This document shows positions 11,951 through 24,592 of a DNA stretch of 64,000 nt, in pieces. A model generated the notes under the pieces. That model was not told the origin of the DNA, made no database searches, and worked only from the letters and a program-made list of their open reading frames with translations. Every line of letters starts with the position of its first letter. Position 1 is the stretch's first letter. The stretch comes from Lethocerus indicus (lineage: Eukaryota; Arthropoda; Insecta; Hemiptera; Belostomatidae), in the NCBI GenBank assembly GCA_019843655.1, contig JACDQD010000005.1:8397575-8461574 (forward strand). Reading direction: 5' to 3'. Both the position numbers and the translations under genes were made by a program.

Positions 11951-12147
11951 TTACGTTTTGTAGACGTGTGGGAAGAACTGTTGCTTCTGGTGTTTCAGCG
12001 CGAAATGCCTAATGAGATTCCATTTCCTCTTGCTCTTGAATCCGCACAGGACGCACACGCAGCTGCACAAACCCTGCGCCCTGTGATTAATCAAACCGGA
12101 AATGTGAATATACTGCTTTCCACAGTCGTGACACTTGTGTTGTCCAG
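11951..12147 (-). CDS. lola: lola-type alternative 3' exon on the minus strand, compact linker
   Basis: Minus-strand terminal exon after TTCTTTGCAG (AG at 12149-12148), phase 1 with first partial codon N-CT, about 65 residues to stop at 11951. Finger 1 is CHDCGKQYIHISGLINH with last Cys at H-x5-C (HRAQGLC). The usual G-K-E-P-x-F linker is missing and replaced by a very short SCV. Finger 2 is CVLCGFKSKRKWNL ... HFALKH and is intact. It is therefore a divergent member, but all eight ligands are present. The frame is open upstream through the intron, but the acceptor and homology set the start. Confidence 0.88.
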
Positions 12148-13385
12148 CTGCAAAGAACAGAAAAACCACACCGACAAAATTAGTAAGAAACATACACTGT
12201 GGGATGGTCACTGAGAGATCTTTTACTGACAGTAAAAATTATATTAAGAAATATTATACTTAATGTGGCCGGTAACACTTATAGTTAGCCTTAATATTAC
12301 AATAACCACTAGATCTAAAACATTTCAAAAGTTTTACATATGGATTGAATTAATGACAGCATTGCAAATTGCAAGTATTTTTATTATTAAACAGCAATGA
12401 ATACAAAAAGGATGTTATGCATCTCAGTACATGTTAAAATGGTTTTTGTCACAAAAAAAATTGAGCAACAAATATAAAATATATCTTCAAATATACAATA
12501 TATAAAAATCAATCCAAAACTGTTTTAAAATATTTTCCGAGTTGGAAAATAATAATAATATGATTTTTCATTAACTAGAATCACTGAGTAGAGATAACAA
12601 AATTACATTTATCCCACGTAATGGATTAAGGAACATTTAAAAACAAAAACAAGAAATTAACAATCACCAAGTGTTCAAAAATCAATGGGCAAGTATGATT
12701 TGCCTAGTCCTGCCTCTATTTCCTCATTTTACCGTCTCTATAATACCAGTATCGAATCAATAAAAAAATAAACTTCACGCCAGAAAGCAAAGTGTAAGAG
12801 GGCATGGAACAAAGAACAAGATATCAACTCTATCCAGATAGAAGTAAGAATTTTCAAACCATTAAAAACATTTATCATAATCCTATTTCTTTTTGGCAAT
12901 AAACATCTAATTTCATTTCAGATTAGAATTATTTTTATATTTTAGTCAACTAATACTTAGTCTGTACACTTTCATGTGTCAATTATTTTCTCAGATACAT
13001 TTTCACCCATCCTCCTAATGCAAAAAAAATTATAGTTATAATTTTCATACTTTAGAGCAACACTATAAGATACAGTAATATTTAGTAGTTATTCCCTCTA
13101 TATTTTGTTTAGGATAAAGCCCTTCTTTTACAATAAATATCTATTATTTGAGGGGTATAAAAAAAGTTATTAATTCAAATTTGCTAATGGCTGATAAGCA
13201 AATTCAGATCGACTACAGGCATAAGACCTTAGTGCTCTTACCATCCAGGCTGTTCAGATAACTAGTGATATTCCTTTACACTTTGCCTTGGGCCCATTCT
13301 CACAGCGATTGGTAGCAACTCGGCCACTAGTATCAGTGGAAAACAGTTAGGAACGAACAACCGAAATTGAAAAAAAAACTATCAG
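12148..13385. other. AT-rich spacer
   Basis: No gene, repeat or structural signal recognised apart from the 3' flank of the next minus-strand exon. Confidence 0.5.
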
Positions 13386-13645
13386 TTAATGGCCCAAGGG
13401 GGGCGAAATATGCTGGATTCTGTGCCGGCAGTGGTCCTTGGTGGGCCTGTGCTTGATGATCAGGTGGCGCTTGAAGTTGCCCTTCTGTTTGAACTTCCTC
13501 GAACATATTCCGCAGCAGTACATCGGTTCGACTCCGCACTCATACTTGGTGTGGTTGTAGAGCCCGACCTTGGTCCTGTAGCGTCTCGAACACCCGGTGC
13601 AGATGTGCCACCAGCCCCCGCTCCCTAGTAAATCAATGACTGAGT
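13386..13645 (-). CDS. lola: lola-type alternative 3' exon on the minus strand, long tail
   Basis: Minus-strand terminal exon after TTTGATTTTGCAG (AG at 13647-13646). Phase 1 with first partial codon N-AC, about 86 residues to TAA at 13388-13386. A 15-residue leader (SVIDLLGSGGWWH) precedes finger 1, CTGCSRRYRTKVGLYNH ... YEC. The linker is GVEPMYC, and finger 2 is CGICSRKFKQKGNFKRH with HLIIKH as last ligands. A 24-residue tail rich in His, Arg and Pro follows. It contains no early ATG, so a search for ATG-started frames misses it. Overlapping frames in both directions here are shadows. Confidence 0.9.
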
Positions 13646-16600
13646 CTGCAAAATCAAAAAACAGAAACGCAATTCGACTTTGGTAAAAACAATTCGCTTT
13701 CTTTGTTTGTAAATTGAGCCTTACCTCCAGTTTTGGATCGGGTTCCCCGCAGGCTTGTGTTGACAGAACTTACATCATAATGCATTCGTTCAGCAAGGAT
13801 TTTTGTCATCAAACTTAAAGCCAAATCTATGGTATAAGCGGTTGGGGGGTCCATGAGGGTTTGAAATATCACCAGTCACCTATTTGGTTATAAGCTAAAC
13901 CAATTAACCAATAGACCGGCTCACTTTATTATTTGAGAGACTGCTACTGATGATTAACTAGAGTGGCTTAGGACCAAACAGATGAAATTCACTCAGGTGA
14001 TAATATGTTTGGTTGATTAAAATTAAATTATTAATCCAATTTTTAATTTTATTCTACATAAAATAGATACAATGATTGGCACAAATATATATATATGCAT
14101 CACCTCTTCATCACTCGTACAAAACAGTAGTATTGTACAAATCACTTTCACAGAGTTCCTGTAAATTACATTTACATAAATAAATGTGCACAAACTCAAC
14201 ACCGCAAAAAATCATTTCAGACTACTTATAAGAACTAGCCAGTTGAAATTGTTTTTAATTTTACATTTTATGTAGAAGATAAAAATTGATAGGATTGCTC
14301 AAAGAAAATAGTTCATTGATGTGATCCAAAGTGTTTTTCTTTATTGAAACAATGCATAACTAATGCACAAAAATAATAGGGAAAATAATTCGGGACAAAT
14401 TATCATTGAAAATACTGGCTATTCAAAAAAAAAATTTATTTAACACAAAATTTCATCACAAACTTTATACATGGCTAATAAAAATCTGTAATAGCCTGAA
14501 TTATTTCTGAACTTATACTAGAATTAAAACAATATAACAATTACATTATCACCGCCAATAAATGAAATTATTTATTTATTTTGAACAAATATAGACCTAC
14601 CTTTCTATTCCAAAATAAATATAACTCTTGATCTTCCAGCCTTCACACAAAGTGTACAACAATTCAGATCTAAATAGCACAGTGCGGAATAAAAAACATT
14701 TATTTTTGTAGCAATAGTAAATTTGGCACCCCACTTTAAAGTGAATTCTCCAAAAAGTATATGAAATAAATGCACTTAAATAAATTATGAAAATATGTTT
14801 GATACTAAAACTATGTGTGATGAAAAACTAAACGAAAATAAGTTCAAACCAGGTAATACAGTCATAAAGATATGGTGACAGTTTATTGCTTGATTTCCTA
14901 ATGCCAAATCATTAATGTTCTCAAGGGAAATAACAGAATAAATTTTTCTAAGCAGCATATTATATGCATCATTCTGCAATTTAAAGTTATAATTCTTATC
15001 TTGAATGTAAAAAATTACGATGAGGACAACAATACAAAAAATGCCTACTGCATACTATAAGTTTTCCGTTATTTTCACTTTTTAATTCTTGCAATAACAT
15101 GTAATAAAATGACAACACAATGAAAGTTGAAATGAAAATGCACAGTAAATATATCAAAGTGATTATGGGTGCTTATTGGAATAAAAAGGTACAATAATTT
15201 CTTTTTTGATAGACCTTCAATTAGGGGGGTTAAGCAAAAGCAGAGATATTTTCTGAAGCTCTGAATGCACACCATTAAAGAGGTGTATTCTTATGTATAG
15301 TATGATAACCAACAGACTCCCAGCAACAAGTTATAACACGAATAAATAAATAATAATTCAATTAGACTAGAGGTTACCCTGGGGGTCTGTAATCCTTTCC
15401 AAAATTACTTGACATCAAACCCACATGAAAACCTGTAAGAAAATAGACAGGAAAACTGCTACCCGGATTAGGGAATGGTAAAACCACTGCGGTGATGTTA
15501 TGGTCGGGTAAAAACACGTAAGGGCGACACGAAATGAAACAGACACACAGATATTAACCGTTAGCGACCCAGTTGTTGGTGGATGGCTCTCGAGCCGGGA
15601 AATAGGTCACCGGCCGTTCCTACCATACCACTCTAACGCCGTAAAGCGCATCCCAATGGACAGAAATCCAATTCGAACCGTCGGTCACAAAGGAAAAGCC
15701 TGACTGTTGAAACCGCCTTGATAACCTTCCGCCTATCCCTTCGATTGGTCCAAATTACACATGTCGTCACCATTCATTTGAACCGGTGTTCGGCCTCTCA
15801 GAGTATCATTTACAATGACGATTATTATTATTAATCTCGTACGTAAAGCGAATATCAGGCGAGTCATAAATACATAAATTTGAACTCAAATATGATTTTA
15901 CTAATAGAGGATCGCCGGATTTTTGCTAGGACAAAAAACTTTAAAATTTTAAGTAGTACAATTTCGTCTCAGTACGATACATACCACTGCCTTTTACTGA
16001 AGATAAGTCGCCGGTACATTTCTACTTTTTCTGCATGTCTGTGATTTTAATACTGTAAATGAACATCGTCTGTGATAACAAAAGAAATGCTAGAAACGGG
16101 GACAGTCCCTAGTTCTGAAGTGGTCCTCTCAGGGGATTACCATCTGAAAAAACGGGACAAACTGAGGCGCCGGGTTTAGTAATTACTAATATGATTGTAA
16201 TATGATATCGAGTAGGACAATGTGATCCTAAATGTTCGTGTTAAAACAGGATTTTTGAATGAAAATTTTCTCGATGGCCGAACGTCGCTCTGATTGGTGG
16301 AAATTTCTAGAGCATCGTAGACGGATATAGCGTGCATGTATAGTTCAGAAGACAATTATTGAACCGAATAAATTAACAATTAAATCCAATAATAAAATTT
16401 GTAATTAAATTTTTAATTTCAATAAAATATCAAAACACTGGATAAGAAGTCGGGTATTACGTGATTGGCATGCAATAGTGGCATTGAAAAAAGGAACGCA
16501 GCAATGGGAAACGAAATCTAGTTGCTTGCGAAAGGCCGTAGAATCGGACGCTCGAACCGCTACCAGTTTTTTAACGTTTTGTAACCGTTAATATTTAGAC

Positions 16601-18360
16601 TTCTATCAACTCTGGGTAATATTATATTTAAGCAAATTCGATCAACTTTCTTATATTTTAACATATAAGTATTAAATAAGTTAAAGAACAAACTTAAATA
16701 TGAGCAACTTCATAGGTTCAATTCATGCCCAATGAATTGAAACCAATGGGCTTTCAGTTTTTCCTTTTTACATATGTTAAGGGTCCCATCGGTATTTGTT
16801 GTAAATGTATTATTGAATTTTAAAGAAGTTACATGAAATATATTGGGCTTGGAAATACTAAGTGCATATACATATAAAAACCATGGAGTAATAGACCTTA
16901 TTGCTAGTTCACAGGAGTGTTACTAGAGGGCTCAGGGCTCCACTTTTTAAGTTGGCTTCCCCAGAGAATTTTTGTTCGCCTTTATAACTTTGGTATCTTG
17001 TTGATATTACAACTGTATAAATTGTAATTTATTTTATTTTTTATTGTTCAATAATCGTGCCGTACATAAAATTTTATATCCCGAAGTAGACATAGCAAAA
17101 AGTACCAAACTACATCTTTGGTTAATTTTAAGAACATCAAAAACTTTTAGGAGCTTTAAGGATCATTTAGCAATTGATTTTTGATAATAGGAAAAATGAA
17201 TCCAGCAGTATATAGGTAATCTTTATTGTTGCATAATGTTATGCAATCCTCGATCACCAATTCCTTCTAATAATTTTTAACTCTATTTGTTTAGCATTTT
17301 ACTTCCTTTGAATATAGTTGGATACTGCTTTGTCTTATTAAAAGATAATGTTGAATAAATAGATTAGAATTAACTAAAAATTTAGCTTAAAATTTTGTAC
17401 CTTCATCTAACCTGAAGTATATAGGTAATATGGCTATAATGTTGTGCAATCCTCATCTATCAATTCATTCTGATAATTTTTAAAACCCTTAGGTTATCTT
17501 TTATATTCAAATTTTATTGCATTTCACTTCTGGATTTCCATCTCTTTCCAAAATTCTTTAAATGTAATCATGATAATCTCATGTTGATGTTTTGACCTTG
17601 ATCAAGTCATTTCAATTATTAGTTATTTAAATTATACAATGATGAATAATCAGTAGCATTTTTTCATTGTTCTTGTAGTAACTATTATAGTAAAAAGAAA
17701 ATGAAAAGAACTCTCACTTATGTAGGAAATTAGGATAATATTTGAAAAAATGAGTTACATTGGTAATGATTTTTCCTGTTCTGGTTTGGAAAATACTAGC
17801 TCTAAAAATTATGAAATCTTATCTAATCACTTGAAACCTATCAATATACACAATTGCTAAAAAAAGGGAATATGCATATGAATTATTTTGTTTTAAGGAC
17901 TTGTTGTCCTAAATTATTGCTAATATTATATTTTTTCATTCTGAGATTCATCAATCTCATTTGAGGAAGACCCGTAGACCTTATTACCTGTATTATGTTT
18001 TTCCCATTTTCATTCGCAGTTTTGTTTAAAACCATAATTTTCATAGATAGGATAGATTGTTACATTGTTCCATTTATTAGGAAGGAAAGTTGCGGGGAGA
18101 CTTTCGATTCAAGTAAACTGAAGGTTTAATGTGTTACCTATAAAATGTTTATTTAAATTTAGTATACAAGTAGGTTTAACAGAATGACTAATAAATGAAC
18201 AGGGTATAACAAACCTTGGTAGCCTGATTCCACTATATAAAAGAAACAAAAAAATTTACAAATACTTAATTTTCTTTAAATGAACATACCATGAACTGGA
18301 GCCTTTCCACAGTTTAAATAGACAGATATTTTACTTGATAAAATGCGGGTGTTAGCTAGG
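13646..18360. other. Long stretch without recognised genes
   Basis: Mostly AT-rich. From about 15.4 to 16.6 kb the sequence is richer in CG dinucleotides, but I see no exon with both splice sites and coding character. Confidence 0.4.
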
Positions 18361-19200
18361 TAAACCGGGGAAGCCGGTTTTTCAGTTATAATTCAGTTCG
18401 GCAGTTCAGTGCGCCCGAAGAACCGCTTGTCGTCTAAAAGTGCCGTTATGAGGTCGGCGCTCCCAATTACCGGCGGCGAGACGCCCGGTGTATAATGAGT
18501 CCCGGCGGGATTCGGGGGGATAGAAGCTAATTCCGGACCCGGGTCCGAGTCCCGGTCGCGTTTCGAAATTTCCCCCGGGGGACCGGAATTCGGCGGTGGG
18601 TTTCGTTTCGAACCCGGATTTCGAAGGCGGTCCCGGTCCGTAACGGGCGGCCGGGGGCCACGGCCAGCTCCGCCGGGGGCGCTGCCGTCGCTCGCCAGTC
18701 GATCTCCTTCGGTGGGGAGTCTGTAACATTGGTTATAAATTTTTGGCCTTTCATTTTTTCTTTTCCTCCGCCACTATCAGTTTTGCCCTCGGGAATGTGT
18801 TATCCGCGAAATCAAAACCTCGGGGTGTTTTCCTGGGCGGCGATGCCAGTTGGAGCCAGCGACCCTGTTCCGGCCACCCGGGAGGGAGACGAGCGTTCGA
18901 AATTTCCGTTCGGCCGTTTCCCCCCCTTCCATACTTCGCGATGGTCCAGTGTTTCGGAAATCCGGGAATTTTTTTCCATACCCTGAACCCGATTCTAAAC
19001 TGCCGGCTATTTCGCGAGCTAGCCCGCCCGGATGTACCTCTCTCCGTAAGGTGTTGATACAACCCCCCTCCCTTCCACCTTCCCTGGAACCGTTGGAAAG
19101 TCGGAGCCGGCGTTCCGGGCATTTGACAACAGCGCAGATCTTTCCCCGGAACTAAGTTTTTTTTAACCGGCCGGACGTCGTCCCACTGCAGGTTACAGCG
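18361..19200. promoter_or_regulatory. GC-rich, CpG-rich block; possible promoter region
   Basis: This is the only strongly GC-rich non-coding block in the window (many CCGG, TTCGAA and CCCGGG runs), with sharp AT-rich borders. It contains TTCAGTGCG near 18406, which resembles an arthropod initiator (TCAGT). Open frames occur on both strands simply from composition. It might drive transcripts through the candidate small exons downstream (21.15, 24.28 and 29.55 kb). No TATA box or transcript evidence is available. Confidence 0.35.
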
Positions 19201-20900
19201 CCACTGGCTTCCCTACATCAGTTTTTGAAATCTAACCCTAACAGGTTATATCTCAAAGCGAATCTTCCATCATTCCCACCAGCTATGCCTATTTGTGTTT
19301 TATTCACGCATCTTTAATTTACATAACGGAGATTTTCTCCCTGTAGAATAAAATTTCGGGCTGATTTGTACTTTTAACAGATTCTTACTTTGGTGCTCCC
19401 AGCACTAAGCATTAACATGACACTTTGTGTAGTGCGAGCTCTCGTGAAAAGGAGAATATAAAAGACAATAGCTTGACAACAGTGATTGGGTTTTGTGAAT
19501 CTTTCCCCGCATAGTGGCAGTCGCTTGCATACCTTTGGAATCCAACCAAATATGTTGTTTCATGATGGTAAATTGTTACATTAGTTTCTTCATTCATCTT
19601 GAAAGGTTCTGTAAAGCTGTACCTTGATAATACGATTCAACAAACCTGAATTTTAGTACTGCGGGATCCATTTTCAAATTACAATTACTTTCATTGTTCC
19701 CAATTAAGGAATACCGACTTTCTGCAGTGCAGTGTTTAACTTGTTGGTGGTGATTGAGTTTAAACATTGAATTATCCATTTGTCGCTTCTCTTAAGTCAG
19801 GTGGCCAATTTCATATTTAGGATCTGGTATTAAGCCTGTCAAGAATTATGAAAGAAGAATGGAACATTTCATCCAGTTGTTATGCTTAAATTAGAACTTG
19901 AAGAAAACTATTTTTAAGTCCAAGATTGTGAAATGATTAACATGAACACACAATTTAAACAGATAAGAAGATATATAGTAGGTATATAGAATTAGTAACT
20001 TTCTGTTGTTCCTCAGAATCAAAAATAAACCCTTAGTGAAGAAAATGCTTGTAATTTAGAACAAAATATTTTGATTAGGTTTTTGATTAATCTAAGTTTT
20101 TTTGAATTATCTGAGTGGTCTCAATCTCCTTACCTAATATTTTAAAAATGATTTGAGGCTAACATTTTAATTTTGATTCTTTTAAAATAAATTTTTAAAT
20201 TTTACAGTTTTTATAACATGTTTTCTCCAATCTAAATTGCCTAAGTTTCCGGTACATGGTTGAAATTCCCAGCTGCTACTGTTTTGTAAACTGAGCATTC
20301 TATATATCTTGCTATTGCACTTTTATGAGTAACCACTTGGATTTGTTATGATTCTACAAAATGTAAAGATATAAATCATACTAGAGGAACAAGATCAGTT
20401 CAAAATTAACATTATATACTGCAAATTGGGTTCAGCACACCCCACTTGAAAAAATGTATAAGGCGTTATGTCCTAGAGGAAGTTATCAGAGGAAGACAGT
20501 TAAGGATGGCATCAAAACGTAACATATATTGTTTTATGCCCTTCATAAGGACAATGGAGTAGGCTATTTATGCATAGGTGTATTTATAATGGATAGAGTA
20601 GTTGTTTTTGATCTACAGTTAATGGCACTCATGTTAGTCGGACTTTCTTTACTGCCAAAAAAAATAGACCAGTCTTGAATATAAACACAGTTTAAATTAT
20701 ATGAACAGGTTCATTTCTTTGTTTTACAATTTGGATGTATTTACTAGCTAGCTGTTAGGTTTGACAGGTTCCTGCCCTATTTATTGCGTCCAAACAATTG
20801 CATTTATTAAAGAATAAATAGTAAAAATTAAGTTCAGAGTTGATAGAAGTAGGCACACGAATTTGCCAGGAGAGTTTTAGTCGGGATTCTTTCTTCTGGC
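19201..20900. other. AT-rich stretch, nothing recognised
   Basis: No coding, RNA or repeat feature that I can support. Confidence 0.4.
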
Positions 20901-21153
20901 CCGGTTGAATATTCGTTGTGCTCATCAATTAGTGAAGTGAGTGTTTGTGATATAATCTTCAAGATATGTGCCTTCATTTGTGAGCCTGGGAAGTGTTAAA
21001 TTATTAAATTTTTAAAGTGTTAATTATTCAATTTTCAAAGCCTTTAAAGTGTTTAATTGTTACATTTTTAAAGTCTTTAGTGTTAATAGTGAACAATTTT
21101 TTTTTAATTTCTTGAGTATTTCAAACTAAAGTCAGTGTCAGTAGTGTTGTGGA

Positions 21154-21244
21154 ATGTGTTATAAGAAGACTTTGGATTGGTTCAACTACACTGGACAACA
21201 TCTGGACTACGGCAGGCGGATGTTTTCTCTCCAAGGGTCACCAG
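21154..21244 (+). CDS. Candidate first coding exon of an unrecognised transcript
   Basis: An ATG at 21154 opens 30 codons (beginning MCYKKTLDWFNY and ending SLQGSP plus one base G) to a good donor, CCAG|GTATGT, after 21244. It ends in phase 1 with G, the phase every lola variable exon expects. Exon 24277-24323 continues the same frame. The upstream sequence resembles an AT-rich 5' UTR. The family is not recognised. It might be an alternative 5' exon giving BTB-less proteins or part of an unrelated nested gene. Confidence 0.3.
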
Positions 21245-21638
21245 GTATGTACCAGCGTATTGACTATCAGAAATAAGGCTAGCTGTAAGTAAAAAAAGAA
21301 TCCCCATGCGTATACTGGAGTTAGGAAGCTCCATTAACCATTAATTCTGGTGGTGGACTGAGTACTCAATTACAAACAAACAGTAGAGCTCATAAACTCC
21401 AGTGTACTCATTGGATTTCAGTCAACTAGTCTGTTACCGAAATAAAATTGCAGTATCGGTGGCAAGATGTACATTGGGGATAAGGAATAACTGAAAGCAA
21501 ATTCCAAAGTCACTAGTGGTAGTGGTCCAACACAGCACAGCATTTTACTGTGATACAGCATTGGACTCAGAGCTCGATTCTCTCATGACAGACCGAAACT
21601 TTTAGTTACAAATAAAAAAAGGTTCCAGTTTAAGACCT

Positions 21639-23530
21639 GAATGCTAATAATGATGAAGGGAAACCAAAACTAGTCTGGTCCAAGATAAAACAAAAGTGAG
21701 AGGAGTCAGGCAATCTCAAAGATATCAGATATCAAACTTCAGATTCAGTGTCGAATTGTGTAAATGAAAAAGGTGAATGTTTAGAATATTTTAAAAACTG
21801 GTTAGTCCATTCAAATGTTTTAATAAAATAATTGCATAATATTTATTCAGACTTGCATAATGTTAGTAACAACTTGATACTATTAGGACACCAAGCATAT
21901 AATATAAACCATGAAAGAATAGTGTGAATATAAAAATAAAAATTGGATGTAAATTAATGAACTTGAGAAAAAGAATCGGTAAACACTGCTCTCTCATATT
22001 CTCATATTTAATATCCTTGCTGTTACTGATCAATTGAACTTTATCCTACAGAATATATCACCATTGTTGTTGGTCAGGAAAATACATAGAAGTGGATGAT
22101 TAATGGACTTCTTCTTATATTCATAAACATTACAGGAAAGTAACTATTAGCAGATATAGTGCCAACTTTAATCTCGCAGGTGCTGAAAGTAAAATTATAA
22201 ATGAAGCATCAAGTTGCATGACTGAACAATAGCATTGACATTTGCTGTATTGCAATCAATATAATTAACCGCTTTCACCTCGACTTGGAGGAAGCTGACC
22301 AAAAATATAATTGTTTCTGATATATTGTAGAGTTTGCTGGATGTTTGGTATGGATCATTTCCTGTACACTTTTGTGTCTGCGCTCGTTTGATCTTATTGG
22401 TTTCTTCTTGCTTTTGTTGGCAACATTTTATCGCTTACACGGTGTTGTTGTATTTGACGGAATTGCGTTTTGCGTCAGCACTGTGGACAGACTGTGGGTA
22501 CTGAGAAACAGTGCCCTTTGCTGAGCTGAGACCTCTTGCCGTATATTGGCAGGAATCAAACACTGTCTGTCTGTCTAATACTCTAGAGTAGAACAGAAAA
22601 TTAGATGCAGACAATTCGGAATGTTTGAAATAAATTGAAGGTTGAAAGTTGAAAATGTTTTGCTATATTTATTTATTGCAGCTTGTGGCATCTGTTTTCC
22701 AGGAATCCCCTGTGCCTAATGTTATAAATTCTTGGAAATGTCATCTTTCTAAATGGTTTCAGTAGTAGGAAAACCCTTTTAATATTACTCATTCTTTTAC
22801 GCAAGGTCCATTTTTTATCCTCTTTCAATTTTCCTGCCCAACCGCAAAGCTGATATCTTCTGTTGAACAATCTCCCACTATTTCAATCACAGCAAGGTTT
22901 TGGCAAGGATGAGGATATTCAAGAGCAGTATTAAAAATAAAGTATTTATTTTAAAGTTAGTTTATTAATTTATGTTGAATTTTTTTTTGTATGTTGAATA
23001 GTTCAGTTTGTATGTTGAATAACATATAGGGAATATTATTGGAATAGTCCAATAAAAGAAGAAGAAGAAGTACATTAATCATCCACTTCTATGTATTTTC
23101 CTGACCAAAAACAATGGTGATATATTCTGTAAGACAAAGTTCAACGGATCAATCATAGCAAGGATATTAAATATGAGAATATGAGAGAGCAGTATTTACC
23201 AATTCTATTATCAAGTTCATTAATTTACATCCAATTTTTGTTTCTATATTCACAGTATTCTTTCATGGTTTATATTATATGCTTTGTGTCCTAATAGTAT
23301 CAAGTTGTTACTAACATTATGCAAGTCTGAATAAATATTATGTATTTTATTATAAACTTTGAATAGCCTCATTGGTTTTTAAAATATTCTAAACATTGAC
23401 TTTTTTCACTGACATCATTCGACATTGAAGCTAAAGTTTTATATTATCTCTTGTAATATTATGTGGCTCTTCTCACTTTTGTTTTGTCTTGAACTAGACT
23501 AGTCTTGGTTTCTTGCCATCATCAGTTGTA
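21639..23530. repeat. Long inverted repeat (two arms of about 475 bases)
   Basis: The left arm, about 21639-22115, matches the reverse complement of the right arm, about 23057-23530. For example GGATGATTAATGGACTTCTT near 22095 is mirrored near 23075, and CAAAACAAAAGTGAGA is mirrored near 23475. The spacer is about 940 bases and has no recognised protein. The outer end of the right arm, read on the minus strand, has CTGATGATGGCAAGAAACC, loosely like the hammerhead repeat core. Foldback element or inverted pair of Penelope-type terminal repeats are the options. Confidence 0.7.
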
Positions 23531-24276
23531 TTCCGGTGAATTGACCGCGGTCAAGATCAGTTGTTTTCTAACAACAAAAACAAATGTCCAAATCAAACTG
23601 CTGGCACTGATTCATGGACCCTCCCTTGTAGTTGGAAAACCATCAGTAAATAGGTTCATTAATTTTGTAGTGATGGTCATTGTCTTGATCTTCTGGGACT
23701 ACTGTTAAAAAAAAAAACCTACTGATGTGGTTTAGGCCAAGTTGGCTTAGGAATTGGGTTAAGCTGGGTTTAGAGTAAGCTTAATAGAAAATAGGATAAG
23801 CAACTCATTTAATATATATAGGGAAGATAAATTGCTTTTCTTCCTTATTATATATTGATCAGACTTAATCCAGAAAAGTAGAAATATCTACATGCAGATT
23901 ATTTTAGGAAAACATTGTCTACCAATAATTTACATAAAAAATGTAATAAACTTAGGACCTTTGATATTTTAAATTAATATTTGATTTCCTGATAATGTTC
24001 CTGGCCCAGTCTCTCTGTCTTGGGTTGCTCTTAACACCTGTGCTATACAGATAAGCTATTTGAGTTGATTTTTGAATTTTTTTTTCAATTCCTTATTCCT
24101 GAACTTATTGCCACCATCAATGGTTGTTGATTGAAATTTTTGTTACTTTAAATTGTAACATTGAATCCCATAAGGGCCAAAACATTATCAATTGCACTTC
24201 ATAAATAAGGATTAGAAAAAACAAAATTGTAACCACTATTATTTGTTTTATTAATGATATTGAATTTTGTTTTCAG

Positions 24277-24323
24277 GCACATTGTTTGAGAGAAACTTTG
24301 TTAACCTGGTGGACTCCAACACG
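24277..24323 (+). other. Candidate 47-base internal exon
   Basis: Acceptor TTGTTTTCAG at 24276 and donor ACACG|GTGAGTG after 24323 are both near consensus. In the frame set by the ATG at 21154 it reads GTLFERNFVNLVDSNT without a stop. The function is unknown and it could be non-coding. Confidence 0.4.
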
Positions 24324-24549
24324 GTGAGTGATTCATGCATGCATATTAAATTTTTGGTGAAGTGATTCCTTCCTTATATATTTTTTTTCTAACATTCCAA
24401 TGATAACATTATCTCAATAAAAACAGTAATACTCACAGTCAACTGTCAATTTCACGAATATAAACTTTTTTTGTTGTATCAATTATAAAGTTAACAATTG
24501 CAATTAAGAATTAAATATTTATGTTTTACAAATATGGTTGATCAGATAT

Positions 24550-24592
<43 letters not shown>

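Noticed and set aside
18406..19155. Overlapping open frames on both strands in the GC-rich block
   Set aside because: GC-rich composition removes stop codons in all frames. No protein family is recognisable.
21639..23530. Hammerhead ribozyme in the arms of the long inverted repeat
   Set aside because: CTGATGATGGCAAGAAACC at the outer end resembles the core, but stem II does not pair, so I do not call it a ribozyme.
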